Positions 48,089-55,561 of a stretch of DNA of 64,000 bases are shown here, in pieces. The notes beneath the pieces are model-generated. The model saw nothing but the letters and a program-made list of their open reading frames with translations. It was not told where the DNA came from and did no database searches. The stretch is taken from NCBI GenBank assembly GCA_963677085.2, contig CAXXFH010000004.1:5270001-5334000 (forward strand), written 5' to 3'. The number at the start of each line of letters is the position of its first letter. Positions within the stretch are counted from its first letter, which is position 1. Made by a program: the position numbers and the translations under genes. The stretch comes from G963677085 sp963677085. Its GTDB lineage: Bacteria > Planctomycetota > Planctomycetia > Pirellulales > Thermoguttaceae.

Positions 48089-48133
48089 GGGGGTGTCACT
48101 GGCTGCTTGTGCTACGCGTAAGTTAAAAGGTGT

Positions 48134-48838
48134 TTATCGTCGCCGGACAGCAATCAGTGCCGCGCCGATGGCGAACAGGCTCAACAGCCAGGTTGACGGT
48201 TCAGGCACCGCCTCGAAAAATTGGATTTCGTTGATGCCGGTGTAGCCAAGATCGCCGTAGTTCGAGAGGATGTCGAACGCCACCCATTGGGCGCTGGTTC
48301 CACTCAGGTTTATCTGCTGAGAGTAGTCGTTGGTCGTTGTCCCGGGAGCTTGTGCGAGCACTTGGTCGTCGATCAGCAACGTCCATTGGCTGTTGTTGGC
48401 GAAGTCGTAATTGCTCGGAGTGTCGACGGTCGAAACATAGATGTCGGCCGATTGGACGCCACGGCTCGTGAGGATAGTGCCTCCGTCGTTGCTGTATTGG
48501 AAGTTCCAGAACTTGAGGTAATCCAACGCATAGGCTTCGCCCAAGTCGGCGACGAAGTAGCCTGCGGTATCCCCTGATGCCGATTCCCACGCGACGTTGT
48601 AACCCCACGAGGGTGCCGAATGGAGACCGTCGGCCGCAAGTCCAGCACCGTTAACGGCGGCCGCCGGTACACGGCCGTTCGAACCAATCGAGGTGTAGGC
48701 AAACGCGGAAATACTGCCGTCGAAGCCGTTGGCCCCGTCGTTGCCAATGGCCCCGGGCATCATTTCGCCGCTGGCAACGGTCGCCCAGCAGGCGAGTAGG
48801 CAGAACGCGACGAACATTCCGATTTTGGGAGGTGTCAT
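48134..48838 (-). CDS. PEP-CTERM sorted protein, NDGANG/discoidin-like family, module 4 second cargo
   Basis: A 234-residue exported protein; AAAAGGACTGCAAAA precedes ATG. Signal peptide ends VASG, then EMMPGAIGNDGANGFDGSI as in the neighbour and in module 1. Discoidin-like body: FVADLGEAYALDYLKFWNFQ, GVQSADIYVST, QWVAFDILSNYGDLGYTGIN, EIQFFEAV. PEPSTWLLSLFAIGAALIAV and RRR close it. The lipid- or glycan-binding ligand is unknown. It is probably co-transcribed with the gene at 48887 (48-bp gap). Confidence 0.85.
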   Translation of the reverse strand: MTPPKIGMFVAFCLLACWATVASGEMMPGAIGNDGANGFDGSISAFAYTSIGSNGRVPAAAVNGAGLAADGLHSAPSWGYNVAWESASGDTAGYFVADLGEAYALDYLKFWNFQYSNDGGTILTSRGVQSADIYVSTVDTPSNYDFANNSQWTLLIDDQVLAQAPGTTTNDYSQQINLSGTSAQWVAFDILSNYGDLGYTGINEIQFFEAVPEPSTWLLSLFAIGAALIAVRRR

Positions 48839-48886
48839 TTTTGCAGTCCTTTTTTGAACACAACGACTAATTCGCTCTGGTATTCT

Positions 48887-49576
48887 TCACCGTAGTCGGC
48901 CGACGATGAGTGCCGCACCGATAGCGAATAAGCTCAACAGCCAAGTGGACGGCTCGGGCACCACGGCCCCGAAGAACTGGACCTCGCTGAGGCCGGTGAA
49001 ACCGCCGCCGTAGTTCGACTGGATGTCGAATCCGACCCAGCGGGCGTTGGTATCCAACAGATCGACGATTTGGGAGAAGTCAATATCCTCTCGCTCGGGG
49101 GCTTCGGTGAACGTCTGGTTGTCGATCAGCAGCGTCCACTCGCTGTTGTTGGCGAAGTCGTAGTTGGCGGGGGTTGCAAATGTCGAAACATAGATGTCGG
49201 CCGTCTTGATACCCCGGTTGGATCGGGCAAGGCCCTGGAAATTCCAGAATTGTAGATGATCCAGCTCGTACGCGCCGCCCAGGTTGACGGCGAAATAGCC
49301 CGTAAGGTCTGACGAACTGGAGAGCCAGGATACCTCATTGCCATACTCTGGCGCGGTGTGAGCGCCATCGATCGAAAGTCCGGCGCCGTTGATCGCGGCA
49401 GGACCATCGCGACCGCTGGCCGGCTCGACGACCGACGAGACTACGACGGAAATGCTGCCGTCGAAGCCGTTCGCTCCATCGTTGCCAATAGCCCCGGGCA
49501 TCATCTCCGCGCGGGCATCGGCAGCGACGACGAACAGGAAGAACGCAAGGAGCATGCCAATTCTGGGGAGTGACAT
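48887..49576 (-). CDS. PEP-CTERM sorted protein, NDGANG/discoidin-like family, module 4 first cargo
   Basis: A 229-residue exported protein from ATG 49576 (MSLPRIGMLLAFFLFVVAA), chosen because AAAGGA lies 8-9 nt upstream; the frame extends seven codons further without a site. EMMPGAIGNDGANGFDGSI follows the signal. Body: FAVNLGGAYELDHLQFWNFQ, RGIKTADIYVST, ARWVGFDIQSNYGGGFTGLS, EVQFFGAV. Sorting signal PEPSTWLLSLFAIGAALIVG with RLR end. It is the direct duplicate of the gene at 48134 and a relative of 18351. Confidence 0.85.
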   Translation of the reverse strand: MSLPRIGMLLAFFLFVVAADARAEMMPGAIGNDGANGFDGSISVVVSSVVEPASGRDGPAAINGAGLSIDGAHTAPEYGNEVSWLSSSSDLTGYFAVNLGGAYELDHLQFWNFQGLARSNRGIKTADIYVSTFATPANYDFANNSEWTLLIDNQTFTEAPEREDIDFSQIVDLLDTNARWVGFDIQSNYGGGFTGLSEVQFFGAVVPEPSTWLLSLFAIGAALIVGRLR

Positions 49577-49646
49577 TTTCGCTGTCCTTTCGACCATTAG
49601 GGGTTTTGTGTGTTTTTATCTTCCGCTTTTTCTCGTGCGTAGCGCA

Positions 49647-51173
49647 TTATTGTGGCCGATCGCTGACTGCTTCGTCTGAGGCAGCTTCAACTCCCAGCAC
49701 AACATTGTCCAACCCGGCCGTTTCGACGCCGTAGTAGAACTCGCCGGGAATCAAGATGCGACGCAAATCGCCCAAGACAGCTTTCAGGTCCTTGGCGTCC
49801 GCTGGCGGTGTGTCGGCGAGGTCGAGGCGTACCCAGCCACGGTCGGCCTCAAGCGGGATCTCATAGTGTGTCCAAGAGTTGTCGTTCGGTGCGGTTTTAA
49901 TCGGAAAGCCCAGCACCATTTCGGCGCCGTGCAGTTGGCACATTCTGGGCGTTTTAACGGACCCGCCACCTCCGTGGATCCGCAAGTCGAACGCCAAGTG
50001 CGTGCCGTAAGCCGCGCGATGGTTTCCCAGGAAAGGAAGCGGAGCCACGAAGGAGAAAAACATGGGGTCGTGTCGTATGCGCTCGGGCAATCGTTGCCAA
50101 TTGTCGAATGCCTCGAAATAGCCACCATGTGGCCCTGCTTCCGTCTTGTGTTCCGGCGGCATGTGCGCGTCGAGTGTTACGCGCCATCCTTCGGTGTCGG
50201 CGTCGAAGTGGCTTTCCGCGTAGCCGCCGCCGGGACCGATTGGGAGTTGCGACACAAAGTCGCGACGATCGGCGGGCACCGTTGCCGTTGTAAGGAGCGT
50301 GCCGTTCGCCTTCAATTCGACGGCCTGACCCGCCACCAGGGTCAATTCGGAAAGCCCCTCGACCAAAGGCGAAATCCGTACGCTTCCTTTGAACACGTGG
50401 ACTGCCGTTTGTTTGCTCGGCTCAACCGCTATCCCGAACTCCGTACCCAGGTCGGTGACGTCGGCGCAAGGCGTGTGAACTCGAAAGCCCACGGCAGCCG
50501 TTGGAACGCTGGCGGCCAGCCGTCCCGATTCGATGCGGATGGCGTTGTCTGCCGTTACACGGAACGCCACCGGCCCTTCGAGCAGGCAACGGGTTTGGTT
50601 GTCGTAAACGAGTTTCAACAGGCCTTTGGTCAGTTCGAAACGCTGGTCGGCCGGTACGAGTTGGCCGGACTGCAGGGCGGGGCTTTTCGGGGCCCATTGG
50701 CAATCGACCGTTCCGCCCACGAGAACTACAATGTTTGCGGCCGCAGTTTCTTCGGTGGGAGAACTTCCCAACTGCCGATGCCGCTGGGGTAAATGGGAGA
50801 TGGCCAAGACGCTGAGAACGACCACCACGGCACACGCCGCCACAGCCATTGACACACCAAACGGATGGTGTGCCGAAGCGGTTTTGGTTTTGTCGATAAC
50901 TGTGGAAAAGTAACCACTCGGCTGCTCAATCAGGCAGTCGCAAGCCACAGAGTTCTCTTTCGCCTGAAGATCCAAGGGGTCGGCGAGTGTACCACGAGCA
51001 CCTTGTCGTTCGACTTCGGCAACTGTTTGGACATAAACGGTGAAGGTGCGGCGCAGTTCCGAAGTGTCGAGAAGTAGTTGGTCGAGCCGTTTGAGACCGT
51101 CGCCGTCGAGCGACCCATCGCAGTAGGCGTCGGCCAGGTCGTACATTTCGTCGAGCAGGCGGGAGGCGGTCAT
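49647..51173 (-). CDS. FecR-domain membrane anti-sigma/sensor with laminin-B-like ectodomain, module 4
   Basis: A 508-residue protein overlapping the sigma gene by 4 nt. Cytosolic helical part (MTASRLLDEMYDLADAYCDG), membrane segment (MAVAACAVVVVLSVLAIS, about 108-126), FecR-type domain (LLEGPVAFRVTADNAIRIESG, VTDLGTEFGIAV, AVHVFKGSVRISPLVEGLSE) and from about 320 a laminin-B-like domain (FVAPLPFLGNHRAAYGTHLA, CQLHGAEMVLGFPIKTAPND, ILIPGEFYYGVETAGLDNVV). It is similar to the module 1 protein along its whole length, including IGPGGGYAESHFDADTEGW. Both are followed by NDGANG-type PEP-CTERM genes. Confidence 0.86.
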   Translation of the reverse strand: MTASRLLDEMYDLADAYCDGSLDGDGLKRLDQLLLDTSELRRTFTVYVQTVAEVERQGARGTLADPLDLQAKENSVACDCLIEQPSGYFSTVIDKTKTASAHHPFGVSMAVAACAVVVVLSVLAISHLPQRHRQLGSSPTEETAAANIVVLVGGTVDCQWAPKSPALQSGQLVPADQRFELTKGLLKLVYDNQTRCLLEGPVAFRVTADNAIRIESGRLAASVPTAAVGFRVHTPCADVTDLGTEFGIAVEPSKQTAVHVFKGSVRISPLVEGLSELTLVAGQAVELKANGTLLTTATVPADRRDFVSQLPIGPGGGYAESHFDADTEGWRVTLDAHMPPEHKTEAGPHGGYFEAFDNWQRLPERIRHDPMFFSFVAPLPFLGNHRAAYGTHLAFDLRIHGGGGSVKTPRMCQLHGAEMVLGFPIKTAPNDNSWTHYEIPLEADRGWVRLDLADTPPADAKDLKAVLGDLRRILIPGEFYYGVETAGLDNVVLGVEAASDEAVSDRPQ

Positions 51174-51706
51174 AGGGCGTGCTCCTCCTGGGCCAAAGTT
51201 CGTTCAACACAGGCGGCCAATGCTCGGCGAATACGTTTCAGGGCGTTGTAGATCGTCGTCGGCGGACGATTCAACATCGTGGCAATCTTGGGGACCGGGC
51301 TGCCGCCGACGTATCGATAACGAATGATCTCGCGATCGCGGTCGGAGAGTTTGGTCAAGCACCCTTCCAGAGCGGTGCCGACACCGTTTGCCGGAGAAGA
51401 CGGCGAAGTGGCCTCCTCGGCCAGGGCATCGATCAACGGCTGGCTGAACCGCAGCCGGTCTCGCCCTTGCTTCTTGAGGTAGTCCTTGGCCTGATATCTC
51501 GCAATGGTTAGCGCCCAAGCGACGAAATCGCTGCCCGGTTTGAAATGGTCGAACTTGCGCCACAGAACGGACGCCGTGTTCTGAAACACATCTTCGGCAT
51601 CCGCGCGGTTGGGCACGAGCAGGCGAATCAGACCGTAGATTCGCCCTTCGTGTCGAAGCAGTAAGCGACCGAAGTCGTGCGACAGATCATCGGAACTCGT
51701 TGTCAT
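51170..51706 (-). CDS. ECF-type RNA polymerase sigma factor, module 4
   Basis: A 178-residue factor when started at ATG 51706 (MTTSSDDLSHDF), which lines up with MATSSDNQ of the module 2 factor. An ATG at 51763 adds 19 residues and has AAGGG 8 nt upstream, so it remains possible. Region 2: IRLLVPNRADAEDVFQNTASVLWRKFDHF; region 4: RYRYVGGSPVPKIATMLNRPPTTIYNALKRIRRALA. The stop overlaps the FecR start. It belongs to the same subgroup as the module 1 and 2 factors. Confidence 0.86.
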   Translation of the reverse strand: MTTSSDDLSHDFGRLLLRHEGRIYGLIRLLVPNRADAEDVFQNTASVLWRKFDHFKPGSDFVAWALTIARYQAKDYLKKQGRDRLRFSQPLIDALAEEATSPSSPANGVGTALEGCLTKLSDRDREIIRYRYVGGSPVPKIATMLNRPPTTIYNALKRIRRALAACVERTLAQEEHAL

Positions 51707-52326
51707 GCCCGTTTGGTGTCCGTCTGGATCGGCATTTGTGTGCTTGTGCGCCTTCCGTAACATATTTCGCCCTTGTTATGGCCGGCGCCGACTGTTGCGG
51801 ACCATGCCTGGGGCGATAAGTAAATCGCGATTTGCGATGGCCGACTGCCGGATGGCTAAAAAGGGGGGGCGATGCGATAAATTGGCCCTCCAATAAACAA
51901 ATGGACGCGCCTCGGCCAAACTACCAAAGAAAAAAGCCGATTTCGTGAAATATCGACTCCGCATCCCCCTATTGCTGGGAGATTGACGCAATCTGCCGGA
52001 GAGGGACGGCGGATTATGTTAGTGAGCGTCGCACAAAGTGACACGAGGGCGACCAACGGGAGCCCGGCAATTGCGGGAAAACCCGCTGCGTAGCCAATTC
52101 ACTACTTTTACGAGTAGCAAAAATATCGCGAGGTGTTGCAGGCGTGTAGTCTTGTGGAGGGGGGCTTGTTGAAGTGCGGGGCGTACGGACGCCACGCTCG
52201 ATCAGCCGTTTTATTCGACGCTACCGTTGATTTGGCGGCAAAATGTCCGGACAATGGGGCAACGGATGGTTCTGCCTTGTGCAATGAACTGTTGATGTCC
52301 CACCGTGCAACGAAGAGTTCCCGCCG
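51707..52326. other. Divergent intergenic region upstream of module 4
   Basis: This 620-bp gap contains the promoter regions of the module 4 sigma gene (minus) and the serine hydrolase (plus). At 52038-52066, minus orientation, it holds the core of the leader repeat (complement of ACGAGGGCGACCAACGGGAG). AT-rich stretches near 51830-51960 could hold promoters. No gene is evident; short frames lack support. Confidence 0.45.
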
Positions 52327-53568
52327 ATGATGAAGCTCCACCTTTCTTCCGTTTCCTTGGCTGTTTTGGTCCTGTCCGCGTTTCACTTTGCTGGCGGCCC
52401 TTGTCGGGCCCAGGTGCGTGCGGAAGAGACAAATACCCCAAAGACTAAACCGTGTGTCGCTTGCTGCCTTCAACCGTTTGTCGATAGCCACACATTGGCC
52501 GGCGCGGTGACGTTGGTTGCTTCGGACGAGGGAATGCTTAACCTGGAGTCGGTTGGCTACGCAGATGTCGGCACGCAAAAGCCGATGCAAACGGATAACC
52601 TCTTCTGGATCGCCTCGATGTCGAAACCAATGACCGGCACGGCGCTGATGATGCTGGTCGACGAAGGCAAAGTGAACGTCGACGATCCCGTCGAAAAGTA
52701 TCTGCCCGAGTTCAAAGGCCAGATGCTCGTCGTGGAGCAAGACGCGGAGCATGTACTGCTGAAGAAGCCGGCCCGACCTATCAAGGTGAAGGACATTCTT
52801 TCTCACACCAGTGGACTTCCGTTTGTGTCGCGAGTGGAGCAGAAGATCGACGCGCGCCCGCTTCGCGAGGCGGTGGTCAGCTACGCTTTGACGCCCTTGA
52901 TCTTCGAGCCGGGCAGCAAGTATCAGTATAGCAATGCCGGGATCAATACGGCGGGTCGCATTATCGAAGTGGTAAGTGGCACCCCGTTTGCCGAATTCAT
53001 GCAGAAGCGTTTGTTCGATCCGCTGGGTATGAACGACACCACGTTCTGGCCCAACGAAGAGCAATTGCAGCGTCTTGCCAAGTCGTATAAACCGAATGCT
53101 GACAACAACGGCTTAGAAGAAATTCAGGTTGGCCAGCTCAGTTATCCGCTCGTTGGCAGCCAACGTTATGCCTGCCCGGCCGGTGGGCTGTTTTCCACGG
53201 CGACCGACGTGGCGCTGTTCTGTCGCATGATCCTCTGCGGCGGGACGTACCAAGGCAGACGTTATCTTTCCGAGGCAGCCGTACGCCGGATGACCTCGAC
53301 CCAAACGGGAAGTCTACTCAACGACGGTCGACACGAAGGCGGATACGGCTTTGGCTGGTCGACCACTCGCATGATGCACGGCGAATCCGACCCGGCAATC
53401 GTCGGAGGCTGTGGCCACGGCGGGGCCTATTCCACGAATATGTGGGTTGACCCACGAAGCCGGCTCGTCACGGTCTTCATGGTTCAGCACGCCGGTTACC
53501 CTGGCCCCGACGGCGGCAAAATCTTGCCCACCTTCCACGAAGCGTCGCGGAAGGCGTTTGCGAAGTGA
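52327..53568 (+). CDS. Secreted serine hydrolase of the class C beta-lactamase / esterase family
   Basis: A 413-residue exported protein (signal ending about CRAQ). The catalytic SxxK motif is SMSK (Ser97, Lys100), the YxN motif is YSNAG, and the third box region near the end contains GGCGHGGAY, as in esterase-type members (HGG). LSHTSGLP is the typical helix before the YxN motif. Members act as beta-lactamases, DD-peptidases or esterases; here esterase or peptidase is as likely as antibiotic resistance. It is preceded by GAAGAG and starts at the first of two ATGs. It converges with metX. Confidence 0.85.
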   Translation: MMKLHLSSVSLAVLVLSAFHFAGGPCRAQVRAEETNTPKTKPCVACCLQPFVDSHTLAGAVTLVASDEGMLNLESVGYADVGTQKPMQTDNLFWIASMSKPMTGTALMMLVDEGKVNVDDPVEKYLPEFKGQMLVVEQDAEHVLLKKPARPIKVKDILSHTSGLPFVSRVEQKIDARPLREAVVSYALTPLIFEPGSKYQYSNAGINTAGRIIEVVSGTPFAEFMQKRLFDPLGMNDTTFWPNEEQLQRLAKSYKPNADNNGLEEIQVGQLSYPLVGSQRYACPAGGLFSTATDVALFCRMILCGGTYQGRRYLSEAAVRRMTSTQTGSLLNDGRHEGGYGFGWSTTRMMHGESDPAIVGGCGHGGAYSTNMWVDPRSRLVTVFMVQHAGYPGPDGGKILPTFHEASRKAFAK

Positions 53569-53612
53569 CGTTGAAACACACTGGCTGTGAAGACAGTCTG
53601 TTCCGAACGGCC

Positions 53613-55442
53613 CTACTTGCTCAATACGGCGATGGCCACGTCGGCGTTGAGGTTGGGATCGTCGGTTACCCGACGGCCGGCATGGGTGTCCAGCGCGACG
53701 ATCTCGTGGATCTGAATGCCCTGTTCGCGGCAGAATTGTTCGAAGTCGGTGATTGAGAGGAAGCGTACGCTGGGGGCATTGTACCAGCGGTAGCCTTGGC
53801 CGGCGTCGACCTGGGGTGCTTGTCCCAGGTCGGCCAACTGCTGCCGGTAGACGTGGTAACCGAGGTTCGGAAAGCTGACGATACCCCGGCGTCCTACGCG
53901 AAGCATTTCGCAGATGACGCGCTGCACGTCGTTGATGCTTTGCAGGGTTTGCGAGAGGGCAACAAAGTCGAACTGTTCGTCGACAAACGACGCTAGGCCC
54001 TGGTTGAGGTCGGCGTGGACGACGTCCAACCCGCGGCGCACGCACGTGACAATGGCCTGCTCGTCGAGTTCCAATCCCACGAGCCGCTCGTGCCCTCGCT
54101 GCTTCAGCCGGCTGAGCAATCCGCCGCGGCCGCAGCCCAAGTCGAGTACGCTGGCGCCCTGGGGGATGAGTTCGACGATGGTGTCGTAGTCGAGCCGTCG
54201 GTTGTGATTGAAAATGCTTGTGGGACTGGAGGCGATGGCGGTTCCGTCCGACATTTCCGTGCCGTTGTCGAGCGTGGTCACCATCGGCTCGCCGGCAAGG
54301 TTGTGCAGGAATGCTTCGAGCAACCCGCCGTAGGTGGCCAATTCGTGTTGCAGCAGGAAGGCGTCGTGGCCACAGTTGCTTTGCACGTTGCAGTAGCTCA
54401 CCGGTTTGTCGGTAGCCACCAGGGCGTCGACAATCTCCTGTGACTGAAACTGCGGAAACAACCAGTCGCTACTGAAGCTGGCCAGCAACCAGCGGCAGGT
54501 GGAGTTTTGCAGTTTCTCGGCCAATGCCGCGGGCGTTTCTCCTAAATCGAACAGGTCGATCGCCATGGTGAGCGTCAGGTAGCTATTGGCGTCGAATCGT
54601 TCCACGAAACGATCGCCCTGGTAGGCCAAATACGAGCCGACGGCGAATCGTGTTTCGAACTGACTGGGGACGTCGCGACCTTGGAAACGTTCGGCGCCGA
54701 ACTTCTCTTTCATCGCTTCGCGCGACAAGTAGGTAATGTGGCCCAGCATGCGTGCCAGGGCCAATCCGACCGCGGGGCCGGAACCTTTGTCGTAGTAGCG
54801 TCCGGCGTGATAGTCGGGATCGCGGATGATCGCGTTGCGGCTAACGACGTCGAACGCCAACGCTTGGCTGGTCAGTCGGGCCGACGTGGCGAGGCAAGCG
54901 ACTCCCTCCGTACGTTCCGGGTAGCGGGTGGCCCAGGTCAGTGCGGCAAATCCACCCAACGATCCACCCACCACGGCCAACAACCGTTCGATTTCCAGGT
55001 AATCGATCAATAGCCGCTGGACCTCGACGATGTCGCCGATGGTGACCAGGGGAAAGTCGGTGCCATAGGGTTTGCCCGTCTCGGGATTGGTGCTGTTCGG
55101 GCCTGTGGTGCCGCGACAGCCGCCGAGGATATTCGGACAGATGACGAAGTAGCGGTCCGTGTCGATGGCCTTGCCGGGGCCCACGACAAGATCCCACCAT
55201 CCGGGATCGTCTTCGTCGTCATGGTTGGCGACGTGCGAGTCGCCCGACAGGGCGTGGCAAATCAACACCGCGTTGTCGCCACGTTCGTTTAGTTGGCCGT
55301 AAGTCTCGTACGCCACGGTAACCGACGACAGCCGGCCTCCCATCTCCAGGTCCAGAGGTTCGTCGAACGTAACGAATTGCCCGAACTTCAGCGCCCGGGC
55401 GTGACGCACACTATCGCTGCTTTCAAAGAGGTTGGACGACAT
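53613..55442 (-). CDS. metX: Homoserine O-acetyltransferase fused to MetW methyltransferase-like domain
   Basis: A 609-residue cytosolic fusion. Residues 1-375 are MetX, an alpha/beta hydrolase that acetylates homoserine in methionine synthesis: nucleophile in GGSLGGFAALTWA, acid in SSDWLFPQFQS, histidine in CGHDAFLLQHE. Residues about 400-609 are MetW: IFNHNRRLDYDTIVELIPQG, DLGCGRGGLLSRL and FPNLGYHVYRQQ. MetW is usually a separate gene next to metX and interacts with MetX; here the two are one chain, each domain about full length. The metY gene lies just upstream on the same strand, so this is a methionine operon. No frameshift is involved. Confidence 0.88.
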   Translation of the reverse strand: MSSNLFESSDSVRHARALKFGQFVTFDEPLDLEMGGRLSSVTVAYETYGQLNERGDNAVLICHALSGDSHVANHDDEDDPGWWDLVVGPGKAIDTDRYFVICPNILGGCRGTTGPNSTNPETGKPYGTDFPLVTIGDIVEVQRLLIDYLEIERLLAVVGGSLGGFAALTWATRYPERTEGVACLATSARLTSQALAFDVVSRNAIIRDPDYHAGRYYDKGSGPAVGLALARMLGHITYLSREAMKEKFGAERFQGRDVPSQFETRFAVGSYLAYQGDRFVERFDANSYLTLTMAIDLFDLGETPAALAEKLQNSTCRWLLASFSSDWLFPQFQSQEIVDALVATDKPVSYCNVQSNCGHDAFLLQHELATYGGLLEAFLHNLAGEPMVTTLDNGTEMSDGTAIASSPTSIFNHNRRLDYDTIVELIPQGASVLDLGCGRGGLLSRLKQRGHERLVGLELDEQAIVTCVRRGLDVVHADLNQGLASFVDEQFDFVALSQTLQSINDVQRVICEMLRVGRRGIVSFPNLGYHVYRQQLADLGQAPQVDAGQGYRWYNAPSVRFLSITDFEQFCREQGIQIHEIVALDTHAGRRVTDDPNLNADVAIAVLSK

Positions 55443-55518
55443 GGAGAGGAGCTAGGGGCTGGAGACTAGAGGCTAGGGATTTTTGATTTGGGATTTATGA
55501 TGGAGAATATTCTGAGGT

Positions 55519-55537
55519 TTGGCCGCTTCAGCGGCCA
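55519..55537. repeat. TGGCCGCTTCAGCGGCCA palindrome
   Basis: Near-perfect palindrome between metY and metX (119-bp gap). It is a copy of the short repeat at 115 and 62297. Confidence 0.45.
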
Positions 55538-55561
55538 TGGATTCACCGCAAAGGTCTCCAA

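Noticed and set aside
51764..52326. Possible small genes before the serine hydrolase
   Set aside because: Short frames on both strands have no ribosome-binding site or similarity and overlap a repeat core; treated as promoter region.
52327..53568. Calling the serine hydrolase an antibiotic-resistance beta-lactamase
   Set aside because: SxxK and YxN motifs are shared by esterases and peptidases of the same family, and no resistance context is present.
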